Shown: piece after piece, positions 9,289 through 20,113 of the stretch | How positions within the stretch are numbered: position 1 is the stretch's first letter | Layout of the letters: each line of letters begins with the position of its first letter | Position numbers and translations under genes: made by a program | From: Streptomyces regalis | GTDB taxonomy: Bacteria; Actinomycetota; Actinomycetes; Streptomycetales; Streptomycetaceae | NCBI RefSeq assembly: GCF_001509475.1 | Contig: NZ_LLZG01000025.1 | Coordinates: forward strand, 1-64,000 | Reading direction: 5' to 3' | DNA: 64,000 nucleotides | Notes under the pieces: model-generated | Database searches by the model: none | Seen by the model: only the letters and a program-made list of their open reading frames with translations | What the model was told of the DNA's origin: nothing

Positions 9289-10556
9289 CCCGCATCCGAA
9301 CCGTCATCCTCGTCGCGGCGGCCCTCGCCGCATCCCTCGTCGCCGTACCGGCCCACGCCGCCGACTCCCCGCCCCGCACCGGCTTCGAGCAGTCGAACGG
9401 CGCCAGATGGACCGGGCAATCCGAGGAGCAGGACTTCCTCGCGGCCGTCGACAAGGCGAGCGACCGGGTCTCCGTCGGCCGCATCGGTACGACGAAACAG
9501 GGTCGCCCGCTCGACCTGGTCCGCATCGGCGCCGGCCCCACCCCGAACAAGGTGCTGCTCATCTGCAGCCAGCACGGCGACGAACCCTCCGGCCGCGAGG
9601 CCTGCCTGTCCACCGTGCGCGACCTGGCGTACGCCAAGGACCGGCAGACCCGGCGCTTCCTGGAGCGCACCACCCTGCTGGTCGTGCCCACCGCCAACCC
9701 CGACGGCCGGGCCGCCGACACCCGGGGCAACAGCGACGGCCTGGACATCAACCGCGACCACCTCGCACTCCGGACCGCCGAGGGCCGCGCCATGGCCGCG
9801 GTCATCCGCGACCAGCGCCCCGACGTCGTCTACGACCTGCACGAGTACGGCGCCACACCCCCGTACTACGACAAGGACCTGTTCGACCTGTGGCCCCGCA
9901 ATCTCAACACGGACACGCACGTCCACGACGAGGCACAGGCCCTGTCCCAGTCGTACGTACGCCCCGCCGCGACGAGCGCCGGCTACTCGACCGGCACGTA
10001 CGGCATCTGGACCGACCCGGTCACCGGCGATCCGATCCGGCAGGTCGCCGGTGACGGCCAGGAACGCATCCTGCGGAACATGTCCGGCGTCAAGCACTCG
10101 GTGGGCCTGCTCATCGAGAGCCGCGTCGATCCCCTCACCGATGAGGAGAAGGCCGACGAGGCGCTGAACAACCGGCGCCGGGTGACTTCCCAACTCGCCG
10201 CGCTGGACGGCCTGTTCGAGTTCACCGATGCCCGTCGCGGCCGGATCGAGGTGGCGACCGGCACGGCCCGGCTCGCCGGCTACGCCGATGCCGGACCGGT
10301 CCTCCTCGGCGGTGGCGACAACGACCCGCCCGAACCCGCCGAGGTGATCCAGGACCCGCCCTGCGGATACCGGCTCACCACCGACCAGTACACGCAGGTC
10401 AAGGACGAACTGGCCCTGCACGGAGTGAAGTCGAGGGCGACCGCCACGGGTGCCCTGGTCCCGCTCCGCCAGTCCCTGCGCGCCCTCGTCCCGCTGCTCC
10501 TCGACGAGCGTGCCCCGTATCACCTCACGGCCGGTGAGCCCGACATCGACTGCTGA
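9285..10556 (+). CDS. Secreted M14-family zinc carboxypeptidase
   Basis: 423-residue exported peptidase. A signal peptide ([18 protein letters not shown]) precedes an M14 domain with the zinc motif in [11 protein letters not shown] (H and E), an Asn-Arg substrate pair in DINRDH, the third zinc ligand in YDLHEYG, and the catalytic Glu in GLLIESR. M14 enzymes remove C-terminal residues from peptides. GTG at 9285 overlaps the S15 stop (GTGA) behind a GGAGGGAGG box, so translation is coupled with the upstream S15 peptidase; together they would degrade extracellular peptides from both ends. Confidence 0.85.
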   Translation: MTRIRTVILVAAALAASLVAVPAHAADSPPRTGFEQSNGARWTGQSEEQDFLAAVDKASDRVSVGRIGTTKQGRPLDLVRIGAGPTPNKVLLICSQHGDEPSGREACLSTVRDLAYAKDRQTRRFLERTTLLVVPTANPDGRAADTRGNSDGLDINRDHLALRTAEGRAMAAVIRDQRPDVVYDLHEYGATPPYYDKDLFDLWPRNLNTDTHVHDEAQALSQSYVRPAATSAGYSTGTYGIWTDPVTGDPIRQVAGDGQERILRNMSGVKHSVGLLIESRVDPLTDEEKADEALNNRRRVTSQLAALDGLFEFTDARRGRIEVATGTARLAGYADAGPVLLGGGDNDPPEPAEVIQDPPCGYRLTTDQYTQVKDELALHGVKSRATATGALVPLRQSLRALVPLLLDERAPYHLTAGEPDIDC

Positions 10557-10644
10557 AACGGCTGAGATCGACGGGATCTGTGGTAGGTCCTGGGAGACGA
10601 CGTGGAACCGGCGTATCCACCGTTCACCGGGGAAGGTGCCGCAG

Positions 10645-12348
10645 ATGACTGAGGATCTGAAGAGAAGGGGTGGCCGGGAAGGTCATCCGGACGTTTCCGG
10701 CCGCCCCAGTACGGACCGAGTGGTGTTCGGCGTCACCGCCGCCATCACCGTGGCCTTCGTGATCTGGGGCTGGGCCGCCACGGACTCGCTGGAGAGCGTG
10801 TCCACGAAGATGCTCGGCGGCCTGATCCACAACGGCGGCTGGGCCTTCATGCTCGCCGCCTCGTGCTTCGTGGTGTTCGCGCTGTGGCTCGCGATCAGCC
10901 GCTACGGCCGCATCCACCTGGGCGCCGAGGGCGAGGAACCCGAGTTCAAGACGGTGTCCTGGGTCGCGATGATGTTCAGCGCCGGCATGGGCATCGGCCT
11001 GATGTTCTACGGCGTGAGCGAGCCGCTCTCGCACTACACGGCCCCGCCTCCGGGCACGGACCCCGCCGGCTCCGGCGAACGCATGGAGACGGCGATGGCC
11101 ACCACCCTCTTCCACTGGTCGCTGCACCCCTGGGCGATCTACGCGGTGGTCGGACTCGGCATCGCCTACAGCACCTTCCGCAAACGCCGACGCCAGACCA
11201 TAAGCGCGGTCTTCACTCCGCTGATCGGGGAGAAGCACGCAGGCGGCACCGCGGGCCGGGTGATCGACATCCTCGCGATCATCGCCACCGTCTTCGGCTC
11301 CGCGGCCTCACTGGGCCTGGGTGCCCTCCAGATCGGCTCCGGATTCCAGGAACTGGACTGGATGGACGACGTCAGCACCGGCCTGCTCGTCTCGATCATC
11401 GCCGTGCTGACCCTGGCCTTCGTGCTCTCGGCCGTCTCCGGCATCGAGCGGGGCATCCAGTGGCTGTCCAACACCAACATGGTGCTGGCCCTGATCCTCG
11501 CGGTCTTCGTGTTCATCGCGGGCCCCACGATCATCGTGCTCGACCTGCTGCCCACCTCGATCTTCGCCTATCTCGGCGACCTGCCCCAGCTCGCCGGCCG
11601 CACCGAGGCCAGCGGCGGCGAGGGCGTCGCGGACTGGCTCGGCAGCTGGACCGTCTTCTACTGGGCCTGGTGGATCTCCTGGACGCCCTTCGTCGGCATG
11701 TTCATCGCCCGCATCAGCCGCGGCCGCACCATCCGGCAGTTCGTCGGCGGCGTCATACTCGTGCCCAGCACCGTCAGCCTCGTCTGGTTCGCGATCTTCG
11801 GCGGTACGGCGATGCAGCTGAAGGAGGGCGGCGCGCTCGGCGGCGAGGACACCCCCGAGGGTCAACTCTTCGGCGTTCTGCAGGAGTTCCCCATCGCCAC
11901 CGTCACCAGCCTGCTCGTGATGATCCTGGTCGGCATCTTCTTCGTCTCGGGCGCCGACGCCGCCTCCATCGTGATGGGCACGCTCTCCCAGAAGGGCGCC
12001 CTCGAACCCGGCCGCTTCGTCGTCGTGTTCTGGGGCGTGGTCACCGGAGCCGTCGCCGCCATCATGCTGCTCGTCGGCAGCGGCCAGGGTGACGCGCTCA
12101 CCGGCCTGCAGAACCTCACGATCCTGGCCGCCGCGCCCTTCGTCCTCGTGATGATCGGCATGTGCGTCGCCCTTATGCGCGATCTGCGCCGGGACCCGGT
12201 CATCGTGCGCGGCGAGATGGGCTCCGAGGCCGTCGAGCTCGCCGTGATCGAGGGCCACAAGAGGTACGACGGCGAGTTCGAGATCAAGGTCGGGCCGGGC
12301 CCCGGCACCGACGCGGAAGGCGACCCGCTGGGCCACGACCACAGCTGA
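10645..12348 (+). CDS. BCCT-family transporter (betaine/choline/carnitine)
   Basis: 567-residue membrane transporter with twelve predicted membrane spans. The glycine-rich stretch FSAGMGIGLMFYGVSEPL forms the substrate-path helix, and WTVFYWAWWISWTPFVGMF is the family signature lining the trimethylammonium cage with tryptophans. A charged C-terminal tail may sense osmotic state, as in BetP. ATG at 10645 follows a GGGGAAGG box; the frame extends upstream into the M14 gene without family similarity. These proteins import compatible solutes with Na+ or H+. It is convergent with the D-amino-acid oxidase gene, 11 bp apart. The exact substrate is not determined. Confidence 0.9.
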   Translation: MTEDLKRRGGREGHPDVSGRPSTDRVVFGVTAAITVAFVIWGWAATDSLESVSTKMLGGLIHNGGWAFMLAASCFVVFALWLAISRYGRIHLGAEGEEPEFKTVSWVAMMFSAGMGIGLMFYGVSEPLSHYTAPPPGTDPAGSGERMETAMATTLFHWSLHPWAIYAVVGLGIAYSTFRKRRRQTISAVFTPLIGEKHAGGTAGRVIDILAIIATVFGSAASLGLGALQIGSGFQELDWMDDVSTGLLVSIIAVLTLAFVLSAVSGIERGIQWLSNTNMVLALILAVFVFIAGPTIIVLDLLPTSIFAYLGDLPQLAGRTEASGGEGVADWLGSWTVFYWAWWISWTPFVGMFIARISRGRTIRQFVGGVILVPSTVSLVWFAIFGGTAMQLKEGGALGGEDTPEGQLFGVLQEFPIATVTSLLVMILVGIFFVSGADAASIVMGTLSQKGALEPGRFVVVFWGVVTGAVAAIMLLVGSGQGDALTGLQNLTILAAAPFVLVMIGMCVALMRDLRRDPVIVRGEMGSEAVELAVIEGHKRYDGEFEIKVGPGPGTDAEGDPLGHDHS

Positions 12349-12359
12349 ACGGTGCGCAC

Positions 12360-13310
12360 TCAGGAGGAGGCGAGCCCGGCCGCCTCCTCCGCGCACCCCC
12401 AAGCCACGGTCACACCCGCCCCGCCGTGCCCGTAGTTGTGCACCAAGACCCGCCCGCCCGGCAGCGGTTCACGCTCCAGCCGTACGGCGTCCCGCACCGG
12501 CCGCAGCCCCACCCGGTGCCCCAGCACCCGCGCCCCCGCGATCTCCGGCCGCAGCGCCGCACACCGCCGTACGATCGCCTCGGCCACCGCCGGATCAGGC
12601 TCCGCCGACCAGACGTCGTCCTCCGCCGTGCCGCCCAGCAGCAGCCGGCCCGGCTGCGGGAAGAAGTAGGCCATCTCCCCGGCGGCGTTCGTGGAGCCGA
12701 GCCAGGTCCGGATGCCGGGGTTCTCCACCACGACCAACTGCCCGCGCACGGGACGCACGGACGGGTCCGGTACGAGCTCATGAGCGCCCAGCCCGGTGCA
12801 GTTGACCACGACCGGCGCGTCGACCTCGGTGAAGTCCGACACCGTACGCTCCTCGACCGCTCCGCCCGCCTTGAGGAACCGCTCCCGCAGCCACGGGAGA
12901 TGAATCGACATGTCGATGAGTGGCAACCGGGCCCAGATCGCGGACCCGGAATACTCCTCGGCCGTCGACGCCCTGAGCCCCGGCAAGCGGGCGGAGGCCC
13001 ACGCCTCGGCCTCGTCCAGGTCCGTCTCGCCCATTACCCCCTCGACCATGCGTACGCCGGTCGGCTCGCTCCGCGCCGCCAGCTCCTCGTACACATCCAG
13101 GGAGCGCAGGGCCCATGCCCGCGCGAGCACGAGCGGTTCGATCCGGTACGGCCACCAAAGCGCCCCCGCAACAGCCGAGGTGGTTCCCTCGACGGGGTCC
13201 CGCGTCCAGACCCGCACGCGTACGCCGCGTTCGGCCAGGACCAGGGCCGTGGTCAGCCCGATGACACCGCCGCCGACGACCACGACATCGTCCGCCTGTT
13301 CGCTCCCCAT
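12360..13310 (-). CDS. D-amino-acid oxidase (FAD-dependent)
   Basis: 316-residue flavoprotein that oxidises D-amino acids to 2-oxo acids, ammonia and hydrogen peroxide. The Rossmann FAD motif VVVGGGVIGLTTAL lies at about residues 9-22; the segment AGALWWPYR, the NCTGLGAHEL loop and the C-terminal HNYGHGGAGVTVAWG signature are diagnostic of DAO rather than glycine oxidase. The length matches actinobacterial DAO. ATG at 13310 is the first in-frame start before the FAD fold. It is divergent from the unassigned gene at 13377. Confidence 0.87.
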   Translation of the reverse strand: MGSEQADDVVVVGGGVIGLTTALVLAERGVRVRVWTRDPVEGTTSAVAGALWWPYRIEPLVLARAWALRSLDVYEELAARSEPTGVRMVEGVMGETDLDEAEAWASARLPGLRASTAEEYSGSAIWARLPLIDMSIHLPWLRERFLKAGGAVEERTVSDFTEVDAPVVVNCTGLGAHELVPDPSVRPVRGQLVVVENPGIRTWLGSTNAAGEMAYFFPQPGRLLLGGTAEDDVWSAEPDPAVAEAIVRRCAALRPEIAGARVLGHRVGLRPVRDAVRLEREPLPGGRVLVHNYGHGGAGVTVAWGCAEEAAGLASS

Positions 13311-13376
13311 GCCGGGACGTTAGCGGAATATGTCATGCCGCGCTCATATCGGTCCCGTCCTGGGGATACTCACAGC

Positions 13377-14402
13377 ATGTCTGCCGAGTACGCGACCTTC
13401 GGCCTGGCACCGGCGATGCGTGCCGGTGGCGTCCTCGCCAACGGTGACTACCAGGTGCACCGGGATTTCGTGGACTTCATCGTCGACGGGCGCCCGCTGC
13501 TGTTCCAGCTCTCCGACCTCGACGCCGTCTCCCCGCTCGCCTCCGACGTCCCGCCCGCCATCTTCACCGCCCAGGTCCGCAGCCTGCTCCTGGAGGCGGA
13601 GGCTCCGCTTCCCGGCGGCCGGTACGTCATCTACGGCTGCCCGGACTGCGAGGACCTCGCCTGCGGCGCCGTCACCGCACTCATCGACAAGGACGGCGAC
13701 GACTACATCTGGCGGGACTTCGCCTGGCAGACGGACGAACACGCCGACCTGGAGCTCAACGGCTACCACGGCATCGGGCCCTTCCGCTTCCAGGGTGCCG
13801 AGTACCGGACGGCGCTCGGCTCCCTGCTCGACGGCGACTCCGAGGCGCCGCGCCGCCGGGTTCTCCTCATCGGCGCCCGCGTCGCGCTCCTGGCCAAGCT
13901 CGCCGCCGCCCTGCGCACCATCGGCATCGGTGCCGACATCACCCATGACGTGGGCGGCGTCCCCGCCGACGAACTGCGCGCCTACGGCGCCGTCGCCTTC
14001 GGACGGGCGATCGGACAGGAGCAGCGCGCCGCCGTACGCCGCACCTTCGCGGATGCCGGCGTCGACGTGGCGTACGTCGACGGTCTCGCGCCGATCGTGC
14101 CGTTGCTGGTCGCGCAGATCGAACACGCCCTGGACCGCAGCCCTGCCGAACAGCGCCGCCTGACCCGCCTGGTGGCCGCCGACGGCGAGGCGGGCGTCGA
14201 GGTCACCTCACCCTGCCGGGTCCGCCTCACCGCGTACCGCCTCGACCGGCTGTACCGCACCCACGTCCATGAGGTCTTCGACGGCATCCTGGAAGCCGGC
14301 CGGCATCGCATCGCGCTGGACGCGAAGGCGGTGAAGGGGGAGTCGTTCCTGGTGGCGCGGACGTCGGGGAGTGTGCTGGTGGAGGCGGTCGCGCTCCGCT
14401 AG
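13377..14402 (+). CDS. Conserved protein of unknown function
   Basis: 341 residues that I cannot assign. The first half is mixed alpha/beta and contains YGCPDCEDLACGAV, a Cys-rich loop that could bind metal. From about residue 165 (RRRVLLIGARVALLAKLAAAL) there is a strand-helix pattern like a nucleotide-binding half, and the end is a beta-rich stretch. No signal peptide or membrane span is visible. ATG at 13377 sits 66 bp from the divergent D-amino-acid oxidase gene. Coding character is normal for the genome and the frame is clean, so it is a real gene; function is open. Confidence 0.7.
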   Translation: MSAEYATFGLAPAMRAGGVLANGDYQVHRDFVDFIVDGRPLLFQLSDLDAVSPLASDVPPAIFTAQVRSLLLEAEAPLPGGRYVIYGCPDCEDLACGAVTALIDKDGDDYIWRDFAWQTDEHADLELNGYHGIGPFRFQGAEYRTALGSLLDGDSEAPRRRVLLIGARVALLAKLAAALRTIGIGADITHDVGGVPADELRAYGAVAFGRAIGQEQRAAVRRTFADAGVDVAYVDGLAPIVPLLVAQIEHALDRSPAEQRRLTRLVAADGEAGVEVTSPCRVRLTAYRLDRLYRTHVHEVFDGILEAGRHRIALDAKAVKGESFLVARTSGSVLVEAVALR

Positions 14403-14474
14403 GTGGCGCGATGAGGTGGGTGCCGCTTTATGCCGTCGGTTGTCTGCGGATTCGTTGTGGCTGGTCGCGCCCAC

Positions 14475-14520
14475 GCGGCGGAGCCGCATATCGATACAGC
14501 CCCGCGCCCCTTTAGGGGCG
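14475..14520. repeat. Intergenic double-hairpin repeat
   Basis: Two small hairpins lie in the 191-bp gap before the ABC-F gene: GCGGC/GCCGC around GGA (14475-14487) and CGCCCC/GGGGCG around TTTA (14505-14520). I recognise this type from other Streptomyces intergenic regions; it may act as a terminator for the gene ending at 14402. Confidence 0.5.
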
Positions 14521-14593
14521 TTGCCCCCCGGCGATCTTGTGCGCCGGGAAACGCTGACGCGTCGAGGCGGCCTGGCCATTAGGATCGCTCCCT

Positions 14594-16234
14594 GTGACCG
14601 CCACCCTCGTTGCCAAGAATCTTGCCGCCGGCCACGGCGACCGCTCCCTGTTCAGTGGGCTCGACCTCGTCGTGGCGCCCGGAGACGTGATCGGCCTGGT
14701 CGGGGCCAATGGGGCGGGCAAGTCCACGTTGCTCAGGCTGCTCGCCGGGCTGACCGCGCCGGAGGAGGGTGAGCTGCGGCTGTCGCCGCCGACCGCGACC
14801 GTCGGTCACCTCCCGCAGGAGCCGGAGCGGCGCCCGGGCGAGACCGTGCGGGAGTTCCTGGCCCGGCGCACCGGAGTCGCCGAGGCGCAGTGGGCGATGG
14901 ACGAGGCGACGCAGGCCCTGGTCGACGAGGCACCGGGCGCGGACGACGCGTACGCGACGAGCCTGGAGCGCTGGCTGGGACTGGGCGGCGCCGACCTCGA
15001 CGAGCGGGCCGAGGAGGTCGCAGACTCGCTGGGCCTGGCGGTGGACCTGGACCAGCCGATGACGTCCCTGTCGGGCGGCCAGGCCGCGCGCGCCGGACTG
15101 GCCTCGCTGCTGCTGTCGCGCTACGACATCTTCCTCCTCGACGAGCCGACGAACGACCTCGACCTCGACGGCCTGGAGCGCCTGGAACGCTTCGTCGGCG
15201 GCCTGCGCGCCGGGACGGTGGTCGTCAGCCACGACCGAGAGTTCCTCACCCGCACGGTCACCAAGGTCCTCGAACTCGACCTCGCCCAGCGGCAGATCAA
15301 CCTCTACGGCGGCGGCTACGAGGCCTACCTGGAGGAGCGCGAGGTGGCCCGCCGGCACGCCCGCGACGACTACGAGGAGTACGCCGACAAGAAGTCCGCC
15401 CTCCAGGACCGGGCACAGATGCAGCGCTCCTGGATGGACAAGGGCGTCAAGAACGCCCGGCGTAAGGCGAGTAACGACAACGACAAGATCGGCCGCAAGT
15501 TCCGCAGCGAGGCCAGCGAGAAGCAGGCCGCGAAGGCCCGCCAGACCCAGCGCATGATCGAGCGCCTGGACGTCGTGGAGGAGCCGCGCAAGGAGTGGGA
15601 ACTGCGTATGGAGATCGCCTCGGCCCCGCGCTCCGGCGCCGTGGTCGCGACCCTGCGGGACGCCGAGGTACGACGCGGTGACTTCACCCTCGGCCCGGTG
15701 TCCCTGCAGATCGACTGGGCCGACCGGGTGGCGGTCACCGGCGCCAACGGCGCGGGCAAGTCGACGCTGCTGGGCGCCCTGCTGGGCCGCATCCCCCTGA
15801 CCGCGGGACAGGCGACGCTCGGCTCCGGCGTCCTGATCGGCGAGGTCGACCAGGCCCGCAAGCTGTTCCACGGCGACGAGTCCCTGCTGGACGCCTTCTG
15901 CGCCGCGGTCCCGGACACCGAACCGGCGGAAGTCCGCACCCTCCTGGCCAAGTTCGGTCTGAAGGCCGACCACGTCCTGCGCTCCGCGGCCACCCTCTCC
16001 CCGGGCGAACGCACCCGCGCGGCCCTCGCCCTCCTCCAGGGCAAGGGCGTCAACCTCCTGGTCCTGGACGAGCCGACGAACCACCTCGACCTGCCGGCCA
16101 TCGAGCAACTCGAATCGGCCCTGGACGCCTACGAGGGCACGCTGCTCCTGGTCACCCACGACCGGCGCATGCTCGACGCGGTCCACGTCACCCGCCGCCT
16201 GGAGGTCGCCGACGGCAAGGTGACCGAACGCTAG
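14594..16234 (+). CDS. ABC-F family ATP-binding protein
   Basis: 546-residue soluble protein with two ABC ATPase domains and no membrane domain. Domain 1 has the Walker A GANGAGKST, signature LSGGQ and Walker B FLLDEPTNDLDL; domain 2 repeats GANGAGKST, LSPGE and VLDEPTNHLDLP. Between them a charged helical linker (about 245-330, rich in Arg/Lys/Glu) is the ribosome-contacting P-site tRNA-interaction motif of this class. ABC-F proteins act on the ribosome, as translation factors or antibiotic-protection proteins; which of these applies is not decided here. GTG at 14594 is the family-consistent start. It stands alone between a repeat-bearing gap and a pseudogene. Confidence 0.9.
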   Translation: MTATLVAKNLAAGHGDRSLFSGLDLVVAPGDVIGLVGANGAGKSTLLRLLAGLTAPEEGELRLSPPTATVGHLPQEPERRPGETVREFLARRTGVAEAQWAMDEATQALVDEAPGADDAYATSLERWLGLGGADLDERAEEVADSLGLAVDLDQPMTSLSGGQAARAGLASLLLSRYDIFLLDEPTNDLDLDGLERLERFVGGLRAGTVVVSHDREFLTRTVTKVLELDLAQRQINLYGGGYEAYLEEREVARRHARDDYEEYADKKSALQDRAQMQRSWMDKGVKNARRKASNDNDKIGRKFRSEASEKQAAKARQTQRMIERLDVVEEPRKEWELRMEIASAPRSGAVVATLRDAEVRRGDFTLGPVSLQIDWADRVAVTGANGAGKSTLLGALLGRIPLTAGQATLGSGVLIGEVDQARKLFHGDESLLDAFCAAVPDTEPAEVRTLLAKFGLKADHVLRSAATLSPGERTRAALALLQGKGVNLLVLDEPTNHLDLPAIEQLESALDAYEGTLLLVTHDRRMLDAVHVTRRLEVADGKVTER

Positions 16235-16274
16235 GGCGTGTGGGGCAGCCCCTGTCCCTTGCCCCAGTCCTCGG

Positions 16275-17136
16275 TCAGCGCAGCAGCGCGCAGACGAAGT
16301 TCTCGTGACGGAGAAGGTCAGCGACCGGCGCCCGTCCGGTGTGGCGGCGATCAGCTGCGTGTAGCCGAGGGTGTTGCCGGTGTGCCCCAGCACCACGCCA
16401 CAGCGGCTCGTGTACCGGAAGAGGGCGAGGCCCGCGTCGTTGCGCCCCGGCCCGGCGGGCTCGAACGCCGCCCGACGCCCAGACACCGGACATGCTGAGG
16501 ACCTCGCTGACGTCCTCCGGCGGCGAGGGCGGGCTCACGTCGTAGCCGTGCAGACAGGGCCTCGGCATGCGGGTAGCAGACGCTCGTACCGAGCGCCGGT
16601 CGCCGCTTCCGCCATCAGGGCGACGGCGATGTTGTCGGAGTTGGAGTACTGGTACCGGGAGCCGGGCCGGAACCGCAGAGGCTGGTCGGCGACGTAGTCG
16701 AGCAGTCGGCGGGAGTCGAAGCGGTGCCGGGGGTCGGCGCTGAGGGTGGCCACGGACGCCGGGGCCTGCGCGCCGGCGTGGCGTCACGGAGCCCCAGGCC
16801 CGCGGCAGACGGGGCAGCCGCTCGCGCAGGGTGTCGTCGAGACGCAGATAGCGGCGGTCGACGAGGGACAGCGCCACCGCGCCGCTGAACGCCTTCGCCG
16901 CACTGGCGATCGGCATGTGGTCGTGCGGGTCGGGCCTTCGGCCGGTCTCCAGGTCCGCGACACCGGCCCGGACGACCCGGCTGCGCCTGCCGTCGCGGAG
17001 GACGGCGATGACTCCGGGCGGGCCGCGTGGCGGCTTCCGCCGCTGCCGGGGACAGCAGGGCCAGGCAGGCGGCGAAGACGGAGACCGCCCCGAGATGGGG
17101 CCCGAACGGGGTACGGCGGCGGGGCGGGGTCGGCAT
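16275..17136 (-). pseudogene. Decayed serine hydrolase (beta-lactamase / DD-peptidase fold)
   Basis: The parts of one secreted serine hydrolase are spread over different frames. A ribosome site (CAGGAG), ATG at 17136 and a signal peptide are in one frame; the SxxK nucleophile segment (PIASAAKAF) is in a second; the YxN segment (QYSNSDN) is in a third; HGYDVSPP...SGVWASGG returns to the second; the HTG box (VLGHTGNTLGY) is in the third; and the end (ENFVCALLR) is again in the second. At least five frame changes are therefore needed. Intact relatives act on peptidoglycan peptides or esters. The neighbours are intact, so this looks like genuine decay rather than a poor assembly. Confidence 0.75.
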
Positions 17137-17335
17137 CGGCACTCCTGAGCGGCGGCGGCACGCGGATCGGGCGTCCAGCTTCGCCCGCCCGGAGCCGGGC
17201 AGCCGTCCGTGCTACTGCAACACCGGTGCTGCGGCACGTTGCGCAGTCCAGCCGCCCGCTCCGTCATGCCGTAGATCGAGCCGGCGCACGCCCTCCGCCG
17301 ACTCGGCGGTGACAGACAGCCGCTAGGGACGAACC

Positions 17336-17373
17336 GGCCCGGAGCCTCCGTGTCCCACCGGAGAGTCCGGGCC
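17336..17373 (-). terminator. Hairpin terminator after tex
   Basis: GGCCCGGA (17336-17343) pairs with TCCGGGCC (17366-17373), with an inner CTCCG/CGGAG stem, 11 bp past the tex stop on the minus strand. No T-run is present, as is usual for Streptomyces. Confidence 0.6.
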
Positions 17374-17384
17374 CGTGTCGTGGA

Positions 17385-19757
17385 TCAGCGCTTGCCCTGC
17401 TTCTTGTCGACCAGACCCGCCCGGCGCAGCGCGTCGGCCATCGCGCTGTTGGCCGGCGGCGGCGCCTGACGCGAGCCGCCGCCACCCCCGCCGCCGCGCC
17501 CCTGCCGCTGCTGCGGCGGCCGACCGCCCCGCTGCCGACGCTCGCCGCCGCCCCCGCCCTGCTGCCCCTGCGGGGCCGTCTCGTCGTCGAGGCGCAGGGT
17601 CAGGGAGATCCGCTTGCGCGGGATGTCGACGTCGAGGACCTTGACCTTGACGATGTCACCGGGCTTCACCACGTCACGGGGGTCCTTGACGAACGTCTTC
17701 GACAGCGCGGAGACGTGCGCCAGACCGTCCTGGTGGACACCGACGTCGATGAACGCCCCGAAGGCCGCCACGTTTGTCACGACGCCTTCCAGGACCATCC
17801 CGGACGCCAGGTCGGAGATCTTCTCGACGCCCTCCTTGAAGGTGGCCGTCTTGAAGGCGGGCCGCGGGTCGCGCCCGGGCTTCTCCAGCTCCTTGAGGAT
17901 GTCCGTCACGGTCGGCAGACCGAAGGTCTCGTCCACGAAGTCGTTCGGCTTCAGCGACCGCAGCACGCCCGTGTTGCCGATGAGCGAGGCCACCTCCTGG
18001 CCGGAGGTCTTCACCATGCGCCGGACCACCGGGTACGCCTCGGGGTGCACGCTGGAGGAGTCCAGCGGGTCGTCGCCGCCGCGGATGCGCAGGAAGCCCG
18101 CGCACTGCTCGTACGCCTTCGGGCCCAGCCGCGCCACGCCCTTCAGCTGGGTGCGCGACTTGAAGGGGCCGTTGGCGTCCCGGTGCGCCACGATGTTCTC
18201 CGCCAGCCCGGAGGTGATGCCGGAGACCCGGGCGAGCAGCGGGGCCGACGCCGTGTTGACGTCCACGCCCACGCCGTTCACACAGTCCTCCACCACCACG
18301 TCCAGCGAGCGCGACAGCTTCACCTCGGACAGGTCGTGCTGGTACTGCCCGACGCCGATCGACTTCGGGTCGATCTTCACCAGCTCGGCCAGCGGGTCCT
18401 GCAGACGGCGGGCGATCGACACCGCGCCGCGCAGCGACACGTCCATGTCGGGCAGCTCCTGCGAGGCGAACGCCGAGGCCGAGTACACCGAGGCGCCCGC
18501 CTCGGACACCATCACCTTGGTGAGCTTCAACTCGGGGTGCTTGGTGATGAGTTCACCGGCGAGCTTGTCGGTCTCGCGGGACGCCGTGCCGTTGCCGATC
18601 GCGACCAGTTCGACCGCGTGCTCCTTGGCCAGCCGGGCCAGCTTGGCGATCGCCTCGTCCCACTTGTTCGCCGGGACGTGCGGGTAGATGACGTCCGTCG
18701 CGACGACCTTGCCGGTGGCGTCGACCACCGCGACCTTCACGCCCGTACGGAAGCCCGGGTCCAGGCCCAGCGTCGAGCGCGTACCGGCGGGAGCAGCGAG
18801 CAGCAGATCCCGCAGGTTCGCTGCGAAGACGCCCACCGCCTCGTCCTCGGCGGCCGTGCGCAGGCGCAGCCGCAGGTCGATGCCGAGGTGGACGAGGATC
18901 CGGGTGCGCCAGGCCCAACGGACCGTGTCCTTGAGCCACTTGTCGGCGGGACGGCCGCGGTCGGCGATCGCGAACTTGGCGGCGACGATCCCCTCGTACG
19001 ACGAAGGACCGTCCGTGGGCTCCTCCGGCTCCAGGACGAGATCGAGGACCTCCTCCTTCTCGCCGCGCAGCATCGCCAGGATGCGGTGCGAGGGCAGCTC
19101 GGTGAACGGTTCCGCGAAGTCGAAGTAGTCGGCGAACTTCGCGCCCGCCTCCTCCTTGCCGTCGCGCACCTTGGCCGAAAGCCGCCCGCGCACCCACATG
19201 CGCTCACGCAGCTCGCCGATCAGGTCGGCGTCCTCCGAGAACCGCTCGGTGAGGATCGCCCGGGCCCCGTCGAGTGCGGCCTGCGGATCGGCCACGCCCT
19301 TGTCGGCGTCGACGAAGGCGGCGGCAGCGGCCGTCGGGTCGACGGTCGGGTCACTGAGCAGCCCCTCCGCGAGCGGCTCCAGTCCGGCCTCACGCGCGAT
19401 CTGTGCCTTGGTCCTGCGCTTGGGCTTGTACGGCAGATAGATGTCCTCGAGCCGCGCCTTGGTCTCGGCGCCGCGGATCTGGGCCTCCAGCTCCGCGGTC
19501 AGCTTGCCCTGCTCGCGCACCGAGTCGAGGATCGCCGTCCGCCGCTCCTCCAGCTCCCGCAGATAGCGCAGCCGCTCCTCGATCGTGCGCAGCTGCGCGT
19601 CGTCGAGCATCTCGGTCGCTTCCTTGCGGTAGCGGGCGATGAAGGGCACCGTCGAACCGCCGTCGAGCAGCTCCACGGCAGCTTTCACCTGCCGCTCCCG
19701 TACGCCGAGCTCCGCGGCGATCCTGCCTTCGATGGACCCTACGAGGGGTGTCGTCAC
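17385..19757 (-). CDS. tex: Tex-family RNA-binding transcription accessory protein
   Basis: 790-residue cytoplasmic nucleic-acid-binding protein. It has the N-terminal Tex helical region ([29 protein letters not shown]), the YqgF/RNase H-like core ([17 protein letters not shown]), helix-hairpin-helix modules ([15 protein letters not shown]) and a C-terminal S1 RNA-binding domain ([18 protein letters not shown]). A Gly/Arg/Gln-rich tail of about 50 residues follows the S1 domain and is an extra relative to proteobacterial Tex. GTG at 19757 starts exactly at the conserved N-terminus; the frame stays open upstream over unrelated sequence. A hairpin terminator lies just after the stop. Confidence 0.92.
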   Translation of the reverse strand: MTTPLVGSIEGRIAAELGVRERQVKAAVELLDGGSTVPFIARYRKEATEMLDDAQLRTIEERLRYLRELEERRTAILDSVREQGKLTAELEAQIRGAETKARLEDIYLPYKPKRRTKAQIAREAGLEPLAEGLLSDPTVDPTAAAAAFVDADKGVADPQAALDGARAILTERFSEDADLIGELRERMWVRGRLSAKVRDGKEEAGAKFADYFDFAEPFTELPSHRILAMLRGEKEEVLDLVLEPEEPTDGPSSYEGIVAAKFAIADRGRPADKWLKDTVRWAWRTRILVHLGIDLRLRLRTAAEDEAVGVFAANLRDLLLAAPAGTRSTLGLDPGFRTGVKVAVVDATGKVVATDVIYPHVPANKWDEAIAKLARLAKEHAVELVAIGNGTASRETDKLAGELITKHPELKLTKVMVSEAGASVYSASAFASQELPDMDVSLRGAVSIARRLQDPLAELVKIDPKSIGVGQYQHDLSEVKLSRSLDVVVEDCVNGVGVDVNTASAPLLARVSGITSGLAENIVAHRDANGPFKSRTQLKGVARLGPKAYEQCAGFLRIRGGDDPLDSSSVHPEAYPVVRRMVKTSGQEVASLIGNTGVLRSLKPNDFVDETFGLPTVTDILKELEKPGRDPRPAFKTATFKEGVEKISDLASGMVLEGVVTNVAAFGAFIDVGVHQDGLAHVSALSKTFVKDPRDVVKPGDIVKVKVLDVDIPRKRISLTLRLDDETAPQGQQGGGGGERRQRGGRPPQQRQGRGGGGGGGSRQAPPPANSAMADALRRAGLVDKKQGKR

Positions 19758-19861
19758 GATCCCGTTCCCGCCTTCTGACTGAGGTTGCGCGGCAATTGTG
19801 GCAGGTGGCACCGACAACCGGGGATCAGGGCGGAAACCCGGCCGGTCGTGGCGGGGCGGAT

Positions 19862-19993
19862 TCAGACCCTGCGGCTTCGTGTACTGCCCGACGCCCCGCC
19901 GAAGAGCCGGGCCAGCGCCCGGAACGGCAGCGTCACGACGGTGGCGATCGCACCACCGATCTGCCGCAACACGTCTGCGATTGCACGGAACAC
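19862..19993 (-). CDS. LPFR-motif small protein
   Basis: 43-residue protein: an amphipathic or hydrophobic helix ([19 protein letters not shown]) followed by [14 protein letters not shown] and a basic tail. The GTG at 19993 is favoured over upstream ATGs because an AAAGGGG box lies seven bases before it. I recall a family of Streptomyces mini-proteins named for the LPFR motif; function is unknown, and the helix suggests membrane association. It lies between tex and the SCO6745-family gene, all on the minus strand. Confidence 0.65.
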   Translation of the reverse strand: MFRAIADVLRQIGGAIATVVTLPFRALARLFGGASGSTRSRRV

Positions 19994-20113
19994 TTGATTC
20001 CCCTTTCTGTCCGGCCATGACGGCCGGTTGGGGACCGGGTACCTCGGCGCGGGTCCGCCATGCAGCGCGGACCCGATCAAGGGGGCCGTCCGTGCCTGTG
20101 CCTCCCGGGAGCT

